Part shown: positions 23,540-30,962 of the stretch, piece by piece
Layout of the letters: each line of letters starts with the position of its first letter
Position numbering within the stretch: position 1 is the stretch's first letter
Assembly (NCBI GenBank): GCA_964432875.1
Contig: CAYSPJ010000057.1
Location: 1-30,962 of the forward strand
Origin: JACJYE01 sp964432875
GTDB lineage: Bacteria > Bacteroidota > Bacteroidia > Chitinophagales > Saprospiraceae
Reading direction: 5' to 3'
DNA length: 30,962 nucleotides
The notes under the pieces: generated by a model
What the model saw: the letters and a program-made list of their open reading frames with translations, nothing else
The model's database searches: none
Told to the model about the DNA's origin: nothing
Translations under genes and position numbers: made by a program

Positions 23540-23920
23540 ATGAAAACCCATTACCTACTCTTCGCGGCCCTGCTGTTGGCTGCATGCAATTCTGCCAAGA
23601 AAGCGGAGCGCAACTTTGGCGAAGCGCTGTTCCAGCACTGGGTGCACAGCTACGAGGATGACCAGGACGGCTACCGCGCCTTCCGGCCGGCCGGCTACGA
23701 ATTCCCGCCCGCCCGCGGCCGCGAAGGCTTTGAGTTGAAAAAAGACGGCACTTTCACGCACCACCAAATCGGGCCAGTGGATGCCCCGGTGCAAGCTGCC
23801 GGCAAGTGGGAGCTGAAAGACAAAACGACCCTGAAGATCACCCCTGCTGAGCCTGGTGCCGAACCCTGGGAGATGCAAGTGGTGGAAGTGACCAAGGATT
23901 TATTGAAAATCAAACCGTAA
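23540..23920 (+). CDS. Small lipocalin-like lipoprotein
   Basis: The 126-residue product has a lipoprotein signal (MKTHYLLFAALLLAAC, lipid Cys16). The mature part ends with a pattern common in short lipocalin-like Bacteroidota lipoproteins: FELKKDGTFTHHQIGP, then AAGKWELKDKTTLKIT and VVEVTKDLLKIKP. Function is unknown; a periplasmic small-molecule binding role is only suggested by the pattern. A hairpin follows it before the protease gene. Confidence 0.75.
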   Translation: MKTHYLLFAALLLAACNSAKKAERNFGEALFQHWVHSYEDDQDGYRAFRPAGYEFPPARGREGFELKKDGTFTHHQIGPVDAPVQAAGKWELKDKTTLKITPAEPGAEPWEMQVVEVTKDLLKIKP

Positions 23921-23957
23921 TATAGGGCTGGCCCCACTGGCCCTGGTGGACGCTTCA

Positions 23958-23984
23958 AACGGCAAGCTTCTGCAGTTTGCCGTT
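23958..23984 (+). terminator. Probable terminator after small lipoprotein gene
   Basis: AACGGCAAGC (23958-23967) pairs with GCAGTTTGCCGTT-type sequence ending at 23984, giving about 10 pairs with one G-U and a 7-base loop. A short CTTTTCCC follows after a few bases. Confidence 0.5.
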
Positions 23985-24031
23985 CGCGCTTTTCCCTATA
24001 TTGACGTTCCAAAAACAAAAAAACACAGCAC

Positions 24032-26974
24032 ATGAAAAACATCGCCAAACTCGCTTGCTGCCTTTTCCTGCTGGCCATGATAGCCGGCCCCTCCTTCGGG
24101 CAATCGCTCGAACAATTTGAAGGGCGGCTGAAAAAGCGGGCACCTATTGCCCAAATCAAAGACAAATTTCACCAGCCCAGCGCGGGCGACAGCCACTACA
24201 CTCCCGTACCAGGGCAGCGCAACTGCTATAGTGTGGAAGCGGAAGCCGACCTGCGCGAGAAATACCCTGAGCTGGGTACCGCAGTGGAATTCGAAGCCCG
24301 CCTCAAGCCCCTGATCGAAGCTTATCAGGCCGATGCCGCGAACCGCGGGCCGGATAACGTCATCATCATCCCGGTAGTCGTGCACGTCATCCACAACGGG
24401 GAGCCGGTGGGCAGCGGGGCCAATATCAGCCAGGCACAGATCCAATCGCAGATCGACGTGCTCAATGAGGACTTCCGCCGCACTGGCACCGGTGCCAACA
24501 ACCATCCGGCCGGTGCCGATACCGAAATCCAATTTGCCCTGGCTTTGCTAGACCCCGATGGGAATATCATGCCTCAGCCCGGCATCCACCGCGTCAATGG
24601 CGGGCGGCCTTCGTGGACGTATGAGGATATCGAATCGAGCCTCAAGCCCAATACGAGCTGGGACCCCCTCCGCTACTGCAATATTTGGACCGTGCAGCTT
24701 GGCGGCAGCAGCAGCGATCTGCTGGGTTATGCCCAGTTCCCCAGCTTGTCCAACCTGCCGGGTTTGCAGCAGAACGAGGGCTTAGCTTCTACCGACGGCG
24801 TGGTCGTCCGCTGGCAGGCCTTCGGCCGCACCGGAAACGTGACCGCGCCCTACAACCGCGGCCGTACCACTACCCATGAAATCGGCCATTGGCTGGGCTT
24901 GCGCCACATCTGGGGCGATGGCGGTTGTAATGTGGACGACTTCTGCAACGACACCCCCCGTGCCGGGCAGCCCAACTATCAGTGCGTAGCCGTCAATAGC
25001 TGCAATACGACTAGCGGGGATATGATCGAAAACTACATGGATTATACTCCGGACGCCTGCATGAACATCTTTACCAGCAACCAGAAGTCGCGCATGCGTA
25101 CCGTATTGATGAACAGCCCCCGCCGCCGCGAGTTGCCCAATTCCAACGTGCTCCAGGGCGGCACCAACCCCGGCGCTCCAGTGGCTACCTTTACGGCCAA
25201 CCGTACCAGTATCTGCACTGGCCAGACCATTCAATTCTCCGGGCAGTCGCCCGGCAACCCCACTTCCTGGAGTTGGGCATTCTACGATGAAGAAGGCAAC
25301 CTGCTGGCTACCTTCAGTGGCCAGGTACAAGACATCACCTTCAACTCGCCGGGATTGTATAGCGTAGAGCTCACCGCCTCCAATGCAGCGGGGAGTAGCA
25401 CCCGTTTGGAAGAAAACTTCGTCGCGGTAGTTTCTTCAAGCTCCTTCAATGAGCTGATTGAGAACGTGGAAGACCTCAACACCGCCTTTGCTGATTGGGT
25501 ATTGTTCAACCCCGATGCCGACCGCACCTTCACCATCGCCGATATCAGCTCTTATGGGATGGGCAGCCATAGCGTGCTTTTCGATAACTACAGCGTCGAC
25601 GACGACCCCTCGGGGACGATTGACGCGCTCATCAGCCCGGCGATCAACCTGAGTAGTATGTCGAACCCCTACCTTTACTTTGAGCATGCCTATGCCCAGT
25701 ATACTTCCGAGTATTCGGATACCTTGGTGTTGTTCTACTCTTTGGATTGCGGCGAAACCTTCACGCCCTTCTGGTTTAAAGGCGGCACCGACCTGGCCAC
25801 CGCAGCGCCCACGACGAGCTATTTCACGCCCAACGCCAACCAGTGGGGTTGGAACCAAATCTCGCTGGGCTTCCTGGCCGGGCAGGCCCGCGTCCATTTC
25901 GCCATCGCCAACCTTTCGGGCTGGGGCAATAACCTCTACCTGGATGAAATCTCTTTTGTAGATGCCCAGGATTATACCAGCGGCCTGCCGACTTCCAATT
26001 TCCGCACGGCACGCACCCAGGTTTGCCAGGGGGAAATCATCCAATTCCAGGATATCTCTGGCGGTTTCCCCCGGCAGTGGCTCTGGCAATTCCCCGGAGG
26101 CTCCCCGGCTTCCTCCAACCTGCAATATCCTTTTGTGCAATATAACACGCCGGGCAACTTCGGCGTGAGCCTTAGCGTAGCCAACAGCTTTGGCAATAAT
26201 GCCGCTTCGCAGTTCAACTACATCCAGGTGGTGCCATTGCCCAATATCTCCGTATCGGCCAGCCAATTGCCCGCCTGTGGTGGCCAGCCCGTCACCCTCA
26301 CGGCTAGCGGAGCGGCCAGCTATCAATGGTTTGACCAGCGCAATGGGGTGCTGATTTTTGAAGGGCCGGCCATCACCGTCACCCTGTTTGAAAACTGGGA
26401 GTTTGCGGTTGTGGGTACCAACAGCCAAGGCTGTGAAAACTCGGCAGTTTTCCAACTCGCCGTTAATGCTCCGGCCAAACCGACCATCACCCAACAAGGC
26501 AACCAGCTGGTGTCGAGCCTGGCGCCAGCATACCAGTGGTATTACAACAGCAACCCCATCCCGGCGGCGCAAGGCGGTACTTCCCGCACGATCCAGCCTC
26601 TGGTTTCGGGCGCTTTTATCGTCGAAACGTTCAACGCCGGCGGCTGCGCCTCCTTATCTGACCCCTTCACCTTCAACGTGATGACGGGTACCCAGCACCG
26701 GCAAGATATCAGCCATGCGGTGACGGCTTTCCCCAACCCCACAGATGGGGCCCTCCAGTTGCGCATCAGCCACGAAAGCCAGGGCGCGTTTAGCCTGCAA
26801 GTGCTCAACCTGTTGGGGCAGCCCGTGAAAACCGAGCGCTTCCAAAAGCATACCGAGCGCTTCGACTGGCCGCTGAGCCTGGAGGGGCTGCCCGATGGCA
26901 TTTACACGATCATGTTGCACCATGAGGATTACCGCGCGGTGGTGCGGGTGGTGAAATCGTCGCCGTCGCCGTAG
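24032..26974 (+). CDS. Secreted M43 (pappalysin/cytophagalysin-type) metalloprotease with PKD domains and T9SS C-terminal domain
   Basis: This 980-residue protein has a signal peptide (MKNIAKLACCLFLLAMIAGPSFGQ) and an M43-type domain starting at IPVVVHVIHNGEP. The zinc site is HEIGHWLGLRH (H282, E283, H286, H292), with the Met-turn at M336 in NYMDYT. A PKD-like domain (about 383-467) follows, then a MAM/jelly-roll-like region (about 472-645, LYFEHAYAQY, YLDEISFVD), a second PKD-like domain (about 655-735, WLWQFPGGSP), an Ig-like stretch, and a T9SS sorting domain (896-980, VTAFPNPTDGALQLRI to GIYTIMLHHEDYRAVVRVV). It should be secreted by T9SS and degrade extracellular protein. An N-terminal pro-region (25-115) probably keeps it inactive. 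All catalytic residues are present. The stop lies in a large palindrome. Confidence 0.95.
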   Translation: MKNIAKLACCLFLLAMIAGPSFGQSLEQFEGRLKKRAPIAQIKDKFHQPSAGDSHYTPVPGQRNCYSVEAEADLREKYPELGTAVEFEARLKPLIEAYQADAANRGPDNVIIIPVVVHVIHNGEPVGSGANISQAQIQSQIDVLNEDFRRTGTGANNHPAGADTEIQFALALLDPDGNIMPQPGIHRVNGGRPSWTYEDIESSLKPNTSWDPLRYCNIWTVQLGGSSSDLLGYAQFPSLSNLPGLQQNEGLASTDGVVVRWQAFGRTGNVTAPYNRGRTTTHEIGHWLGLRHIWGDGGCNVDDFCNDTPRAGQPNYQCVAVNSCNTTSGDMIENYMDYTPDACMNIFTSNQKSRMRTVLMNSPRRRELPNSNVLQGGTNPGAPVATFTANRTSICTGQTIQFSGQSPGNPTSWSWAFYDEEGNLLATFSGQVQDITFNSPGLYSVELTASNAAGSSTRLEENFVAVVSSSSFNELIENVEDLNTAFADWVLFNPDADRTFTIADISSYGMGSHSVLFDNYSVDDDPSGTIDALISPAINLSSMSNPYLYFEHAYAQYTSEYSDTLVLFYSLDCGETFTPFWFKGGTDLATAAPTTSYFTPNANQWGWNQISLGFLAGQARVHFAIANLSGWGNNLYLDEISFVDAQDYTSGLPTSNFRTARTQVCQGEIIQFQDISGGFPRQWLWQFPGGSPASSNLQYPFVQYNTPGNFGVSLSVANSFGNNAASQFNYIQVVPLPNISVSASQLPACGGQPVTLTASGAASYQWFDQRNGVLIFEGPAITVTLFENWEFAVVGTNSQGCENSAVFQLAVNAPAKPTITQQGNQLVSSLAPAYQWYYNSNPIPAAQGGTSRTIQPLVSGAFIVETFNAGGCASLSDPFTFNVMTGTQHRQDISHAVTAFPNPTDGALQLRISHESQGAFSLQVLNLLGQPVKTERFQKHTERFDWPLSLEGLPDGIYTIMLHHEDYRAVVRVVKSSPSP

Positions 26975-27002
26975 GGCAAATTCATGAATTTGCCCTACGG
27001 CG
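26967..27002. repeat. 36-base perfect palindrome spanning the protease stop codon
   Basis: 26967-26984 and 26985-27002 are exact reverse complements with no loop (centre AAATTCATGAATTT). The TAG stop of the protease (26972-26974) is inside the left arm. The GGGCAAATT-type arm resembles REP-like palindromes seen in many environmental bacteria; alternatively it is part of a double terminator with the next hairpin. Confidence 0.9.
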
Positions 27003-27021
27003 GCGACGCCGCCCCGGGTAT

Positions 27022-27067
27022 AAACACCGCCATACGGCAGGGGGAGATCCTCCGTATGGCGGTGTTT
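27022..27067. terminator. Strong hairpin between convergent protease and AsmA-like genes
   Basis: AAACACCGCCATACGG (27022-27037) pairs perfectly with CCGTATGGCGGTGTTT (27052-27067) around a 14-base loop, followed by GTTTTC. It probably terminates the protease transcript, and could work in both directions. Confidence 0.85.
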
Positions 27068-27134
27068 GTTTTCGAAACACATCGGGAAATAGGCGAGATG
27101 TTGGCCACGGTCCCGCCGGCTTTAACCAGCCCGC

Positions 27135-30100
27135 CTAATTCCCATCTTTTTTCTTTTTCCCAAAGGGATTGAACTTCTCCAGGTTCTCCTTGATTTTATC
27201 GGTGCCTTCCTTGCCCGCGCCTTTAAGCAGCTCATCGGCTTTCTTTTGGGCCGTGGAATCGAGCATGCCGCCGATTTTATCTTTGGCAGCTTCGGAGGCT
27301 TTGGCTCTAAGGTCTTCGGCCGCCTGATCTACCTTCTGGCCGGCGATGGTCTTCAGCGAATCCACGGCTTTGTCGGCCGCTTTCTGGGCGGCTTGCTTGC
27401 CGGCGTCTAATTGCCCCTGGATTTGTGCTTTCGCTTCGTCCTTGGCCGATTCCTCCAGCGATTCTTCGCCGTCCATGCCCAGCAGTTTGAGGCCCACTTT
27501 AGGCGAGGCGATATCGCCGGTCAGATCGACCAGTACATTGACGAATTCGCTCTGTTTGATGCTGATGCCGAGCTTGGAGGCTTGCTGTTGCAACAGGCCG
27601 AAGCCAGTGCTGGCTGCTGCGCCGACGGCGTTTTTCTCCAACAGTTTGCGCGGCACTTTGGCTTTGATCTTCAGGTTCAACTTGTTGGCCAAGCTGTAGG
27701 TGCCGCCGATGCGCATGTTGATGTCCTTGAGCTTGGCGTCGTATTCCTTTAGCTCCAGCACGCCGTTTTGCACCTCAAACCAATTGCGGGTATTGACCAC
27801 CCGGATGCCCTCGGCGAAATAATCCACATTGAGCATCTTCCCGATCGATTTGGCGGGGGTGAAGCCTTCGATGACGCCGTTGATGGTCTCCAGGAAGCCT
27901 TCGGCGGTGAGGCTTTCCAGCTTGGGCATCATATCGCTGCCGAGGGTGCCGTCCATGAGCATGGAGGTAGAGAACGTGCCTTTCATGAACTGCCCTATGG
28001 GCGCCAGTTGCTGAAAGGTATTGAAGGTACTGAAAGCCTGCTGGAAGTCCAGCTTTTGCAGGTCGTATTTGAAGCTAAAAGCAGGGTTGTCGATGTCTTT
28101 AGTATCGTAGCGGCCGCTCATGGCCATGCTGCCGCCCAAGCCGCGGGCCGTGACGCCGTCGAAGATGATGGTTTCGTCGGCGATGAGCAGTTTGCCCTGC
28201 ACATTTTCGAGGGTCATATTGGTATAAACGACTTTGCCGATCCGGGCGGTCATGTCCATGTCAATATTAGGTGGGATGGGGATGACGCCATAGCCTTCGG
28301 CGCTGCTGTTGGCCGAAGGGCTACTGGTGCCGCCAGCGGGAGCGCCGCCGCCTGCGGTTTGGCTGCTGCTGGCCGGGGCCGCCTCCTCATCTTCCATAAA
28401 CTGGTTGAGGTTGAAATAGTTGGACTGCAGGGCCAGTTGGCCGCCGAGTACGCCATCTTCGAATAGATATTTGAACAAATCGGTGATGACGCCTTCGGCC
28501 ATGAAGTCGCTATCGCCAATTTTACCGGAGAGATAGCTTACCACCAGGCGGTTAGGTTTGATATTGCCCCGGGCTATACCGTTAGTGATGGTGTAGCTTT
28601 CGTAAACGATCTTTTTGGCTTCAGCATCGAGCGAGAAGTCGAAGCGGTCAAAGATTTGGGGCTCCGCCGCCACAGGGATAGCTGCCGTCGCTGGCGCGGT
28701 AGCACTGCTGGGCTTGGGGCTTGGTGCCGGGCTGGCGGGAGCTTCCTCCTCAGCAGTCACCCACTCGCCCGCATCGAAGTAATTGGAGCGCACCCGCAGC
28801 TTGCCTTTCATAGTTTTTTTGGGCGAAAAGTAGGCCAGGATATTGTCGATGGTGCCACTGGCTTTGACATCGCTCTTGCCCAGCATAGCATCGAAGTCGT
28901 CGAGGCGCACGTGGCGGGGGGTGAAGGCCATCTGGACGTTTTTGAGCTTGACCGGGGGCAGCCCTTCGGCTTGATAGTTCATTTGCTGGAGCTGGAGGTT
29001 GCCGTCCATGTTTACATCCTCATAGCGCTCCTGTTCGATGACCGAGAGTCGAGAGTCGATGCGCAGGTCGGCGGTGATGATACCGCTAAGCTCCTGTACC
29101 CCTTCCATGGGGAAAGCCTGGGCCAGCTCAGCCAGGTTGATGACACCTTGGGCTTCGGCCTTGACGTCCGGGTCAGATATGGGCGTCTTGAGGTTGAAGC
29201 TAGCTGCAAAGGGGTTATTGCCTAGCTTCATGCTAAACTGTGGCACATCCACGGTCAGGTCATCGAAATTGCTGCTCGGGCTGTTGATGCCGATTTGGGC
29301 GTTGATGCTGCTGATGTTCAGGGGCATACCCGGGTACTGCACATTGCCGTTCGTCACCGAAGACTCGAAGCGGAATGCCGGGTATTCTTCACGCTCTCCA
29401 TTGTAGGTGCCTTGTACTTCTCCCACCAGGGTAAACTGGCCATCCGCTTTGACGTCTTCATACCCCTCGATGTAGGCGTAAGGGATCATCGACCAGAGGC
29501 TCTTGAAGTCGTTCTCCGGGGTGGTGAAAGCCAGGTCCATGTGGATGTCGTCGCCATCCAGTTGCACGTAGCCGTCACCCTTGAGCGACATTTCATTAAT
29601 GAGCAGGTCGTTGTCTTTGAGCGTGTATTTGCTATTGGGCTGATCGATGTTGAAGATAGCGCTCAGGGTAGCTTTAGCCTTCACCAGATAAGCTATGCTA
29701 CCGTACTCGACGGTCAGTTCTTCAACAGTCGTATAGGTATCCAGGTCGTAAATGTCGATGGTGAAATTGCCAGTGCCGCGGTGGTTGATGTCATGGGCTT
29801 CGACATAGACATCCAGGCTGCGGTCGTCATAAATCAGCTTGCCGTCGCTGATGCCGTAGTCATCCAGTTCTATTTTCAGGCCGCTGTAGTCAGCCGCAGG
29901 GGCTGGGGGTTCGGCAGGGGCCTCAGTTGCGGGCTTGACGATATCGTAATTGGCCCGCCCATCTTCCAACACATAGACGTGGATGTCGGGCTTCTTCAGC
30001 CGGATGGATTTAATTTCAATGGGGCGCGAAGCATTGATCACCGACATGAGGTCGAGCTTGATATCTACGGCTTCGCCTCCGGCTAGCTGGATGCCTTCAA

Positions 30101-30338
30101 ATTCGTCCAGGCCGGTTACGGTTAAACCTTTCAGGCTCAAGCTGAAATCCGGGAAGCTGCGCAAAAGCGACAAGCTGACCCCGGTGAAATCGACTTTGGC
30201 ATTGACCGACTTGTTGATCTCCGCCTTGGTCATCTCGACGATGCGGTCCTTAAACAAGAAAGGCACTGCCGCCGCTGCGGCGATCAGCACCACAAATAAG
30301 ATTACAAAGCCTAAGAGGATTTTTTTTCCGGTTTTCAT
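27135..30338 (-). CDS. AsmA family protein, large inner-membrane/periplasmic
   Basis: I start at ATG 30338 (MKTGKKILLGFVILFVVL), which puts a single transmembrane helix at residues 7-27; the frame opens at 30446 but the extra part is not family-like. The 1067-residue product has the AsmA/TamB-like N terminus (FKDRIVEMTKAEINKSVNAKVDFTGVSLSLLRSFPDFSLSLKGLTVTG), and long beta-repeat regions. Such proteins are proposed to form groove-like bridges moving lipids between membranes. Two low-complexity linkers rich in Ala, Pro and Ser lie at about 529-560 and 648-680. The C terminus (from about 980) is helical and Lys/Ala-rich (QKAADKAVDSLKTIAG, ending FNPFGKKKKDGN). It stands alone between the protease and the CRISPR array. 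Confidence 0.9.
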   Translation of the reverse strand: MKTGKKILLGFVILFVVLIAAAAAVPFLFKDRIVEMTKAEINKSVNAKVDFTGVSLSLLRSFPDFSLSLKGLTVTGLDEFEGIQLAGGEAVDIKLDLMSVINASRPIEIKSIRLKKPDIHVYVLEDGRANYDIVKPATEAPAEPPAPAADYSGLKIELDDYGISDGKLIYDDRSLDVYVEAHDINHRGTGNFTIDIYDLDTYTTVEELTVEYGSIAYLVKAKATLSAIFNIDQPNSKYTLKDNDLLINEMSLKGDGYVQLDGDDIHMDLAFTTPENDFKSLWSMIPYAYIEGYEDVKADGQFTLVGEVQGTYNGEREEYPAFRFESSVTNGNVQYPGMPLNISSINAQIGINSPSSNFDDLTVDVPQFSMKLGNNPFAASFNLKTPISDPDVKAEAQGVINLAELAQAFPMEGVQELSGIITADLRIDSRLSVIEQERYEDVNMDGNLQLQQMNYQAEGLPPVKLKNVQMAFTPRHVRLDDFDAMLGKSDVKASGTIDNILAYFSPKKTMKGKLRVRSNYFDAGEWVTAEEEAPASPAPSPKPSSATAPATAAIPVAAEPQIFDRFDFSLDAEAKKIVYESYTITNGIARGNIKPNRLVVSYLSGKIGDSDFMAEGVITDLFKYLFEDGVLGGQLALQSNYFNLNQFMEDEEAAPASSSQTAGGGAPAGGTSSPSANSSAEGYGVIPIPPNIDMDMTARIGKVVYTNMTLENVQGKLLIADETIIFDGVTARGLGGSMAMSGRYDTKDIDNPAFSFKYDLQKLDFQQAFSTFNTFQQLAPIGQFMKGTFSTSMLMDGTLGSDMMPKLESLTAEGFLETINGVIEGFTPAKSIGKMLNVDYFAEGIRVVNTRNWFEVQNGVLELKEYDAKLKDINMRIGGTYSLANKLNLKIKAKVPRKLLEKNAVGAAASTGFGLLQQQASKLGISIKQSEFVNVLVDLTGDIASPKVGLKLLGMDGEESLEESAKDEAKAQIQGQLDAGKQAAQKAADKAVDSLKTIAGQKVDQAAEDLRAKASEAAKDKIGGMLDSTAQKKADELLKGAGKEGTDKIKENLEKFNPFGKKKKDGN

Positions 30339-30364
30339 GTTTTTCCCTTTTGGAATGAAGCGCT

Positions 30365-30396
30365 CAAAGTTAAATAAGATGCTGGACTTAACCCAA
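30365..30396 (-). promoter_or_regulatory. Bacteroidota-type promoter for the AsmA-like gene
   Basis: On the minus strand TTGG (30396-30393) and TAACTTTG (30372-30365) are separated by 20 bases, 26 bases before ATG 30338. It also supports that start. Confidence 0.6.
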
Positions 30397-30811
30397 CGTG
30401 TCTTAAGACGAAAACAAACGGGCAATCTACTACACCGCCCACTCATTTAACAAAACATTATTGCCGGGCATAGGGTTTTCTGGCGCGAGGTGGGAGAGGG
30501 GGGCTGGGGCGAAAGTTGGAGGGGTTAGGCTGAAGGTTGGGGGCATTCAAATGCTCTTCGCGCTGCGAGCCATGAGCCGCCAAAAGGAGTTGCTGAGATG
30601 CCGCATCGAGTTCAAGCACTCCCTTGAGAGCGCTTTGTACCATGTCATCAGAAAGCCCCCAAGGCTACACCGCGGCAAACCTGGTTGCTGCCTGGCTGAG
30701 CCGAACGCTAACGCAGAAGTCGCCAAGGCTCTTACTGGCGGGCTCTCGGCTCCTTGGCTTTCGAACTCAGCACGTACACATGTTGGCCAGTGGCTAAGCT
30801 GATCGCGTCGG
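30397..30811. other. Spacer between AsmA-like gene and CRISPR array
   Basis: No recognisable gene is present in these 415 bases. A plus-strand frame of about 51 codons (30640-30800, starting MSSESPQGYTAANLVAAWLS) is protein-like by composition but has no family match I know. The stretch is not AT-rich next to the array, so it does not look like a CRISPR leader. Confidence 0.5.
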
Positions 30812-30962
30812 GTTTCAATGCCAATCTGGTACGATTAAAAGTTATTGCGTCGTGGGAGGTCGGCGTATGGCAAAAGAGTTTCAATGCCAATCTGGTACGA
30901 TTAAAAGGGAGGAGGCTACTCCTGGGGCACGTTCTCGATTGCGTTTCAATGCCAATCTGGTA
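30812..30962 (-). CRISPR. CRISPR array edge: two full repeats, a truncated third, two spacers
   Basis: A 30-base repeat beginning GTTTCAATGCCAATCTGG and ending TACGATTAAAAG is exact at 30812-30841 and 30878-30907; a third copy starts at 30943 and is cut after 20 bases by the window edge. Spacers are 30842-30877 (36 bases) and 30908-30942 (35 bases), unlike each other. Read on the minus strand the repeat ends ATTGAAAC, the usual 3' end that becomes the crRNA 5' handle in type I-B and type III systems, so the array is probably transcribed leftwards and this is its leader-distal end. No cas gene is visible in the window. Strand is inferred. Confidence 0.95.

Noticed and set aside
25436..26572. 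Minus-strand ORF of 378 codons within the protease
   Set aside because: It is antisense to the PKD and MAM-like parts of the M43 protease, Arg/Gly/Val-rich and without signal or motif; typical shadow frame.
30461..30802. Plus-strand ORF of 113 codons before the CRISPR array
   Set aside because: Composition is unlike neighbouring genes, no signal, motif or promoter box, and competing frames are equally open.
30447..30811. CRISPR leader on the left of the array
   Set aside because: The sequence is GC-rich rather than AT-rich next to the first repeat, and the ATTGAAAC end of the repeat indicates transcription from the other side.
1..30962. Prophage, integrative element or insertion sequence
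   Set aside because: No integrase, transposase, phage structural gene, tRNA attachment site or long terminal inverted repeats were found; the only mobile-type traces are short REP-like repeats and one truncated ATPase-like gene.

Overview
The window looks like chromosomal DNA of a Bacteroidota bacterium, most likely a Saprospiria-type lineage. Evidence: several intergenic spacers carry the Bacteroidota promoter box TAnnTTTG; two proteins end in type IX secretion (T9SS) C-terminal domains; two tandem genes encode DUF6089-type outer-membrane proteins; many proteins are lipoproteins or start with short Bacteroidota-style signal peptides; Shine-Dalgarno sites are mostly absent. The lineage call is inference from gene style, not from a marker gene.

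Layout. 1-2528 (minus): a nearly complete M14 zinc carboxypeptidase running off the left edge. 2858-4655 (plus): two paralogous DUF6089-like proteins. 4891-9420 (plus): an ArsC/LMW-phosphatase-like protein lacking its catalytic cysteines, polyphosphate kinase 1, then btaA and btaB, which together should make the phosphorus-free betaine lipid DGTS. This is a phosphorus-themed block. 9556-10920 (plus): a stand-alone TrpB2-type tryptophan synthase beta chain, closed by a strong hairpin. 10968-13230 (minus): two lipoproteins of unknown function, one with a glycine-zipper segment. 13448-13729: a broken AAA-ATPase-like gene. 13905-16026 (minus): a likely two-gene unit of a dockerin-like/T9SS protein followed by a four-repeat PepSY-like lipoprotein with a poly-aspartate tract. 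16213-18422 (plus): an unrecognised helical protein and a small secreted protein. 18782-21452 (plus): ilvC and ilvA of isoleucine/valine synthesis, separated by a foldable RNA-like element and a REP-like repeat. 21516-22816 (minus): an EVE-domain protein and a YfiH/laccase-domain purine nucleoside phosphorylase. 22817-23539: a gene-free mosaic of degenerate repeats. 23540-26974 (plus): a small lipoprotein and a large secreted M43 metalloprotease. 27135-30338 (minus): a 1067-residue AsmA-like protein. 30812-30962: the edge of a CRISPR array continuing off the right end; no cas gene is visible.

Most genes are housekeeping or ordinary envelope functions. The items most worth a second look are the cysteine-less ArsC homologue, the ppk1-btaA-btaB neighbourhood, the structured element between ilvC and ilvA, a REP-like family whose two best copies show a compensatory base-pair change, the poly-Asp PepSY-like lipoprotein paired with a dockerin/T9SS protein, and the CRISPR array edge. 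I do not see a convincing new multi-gene defence or mobile system inside the window.
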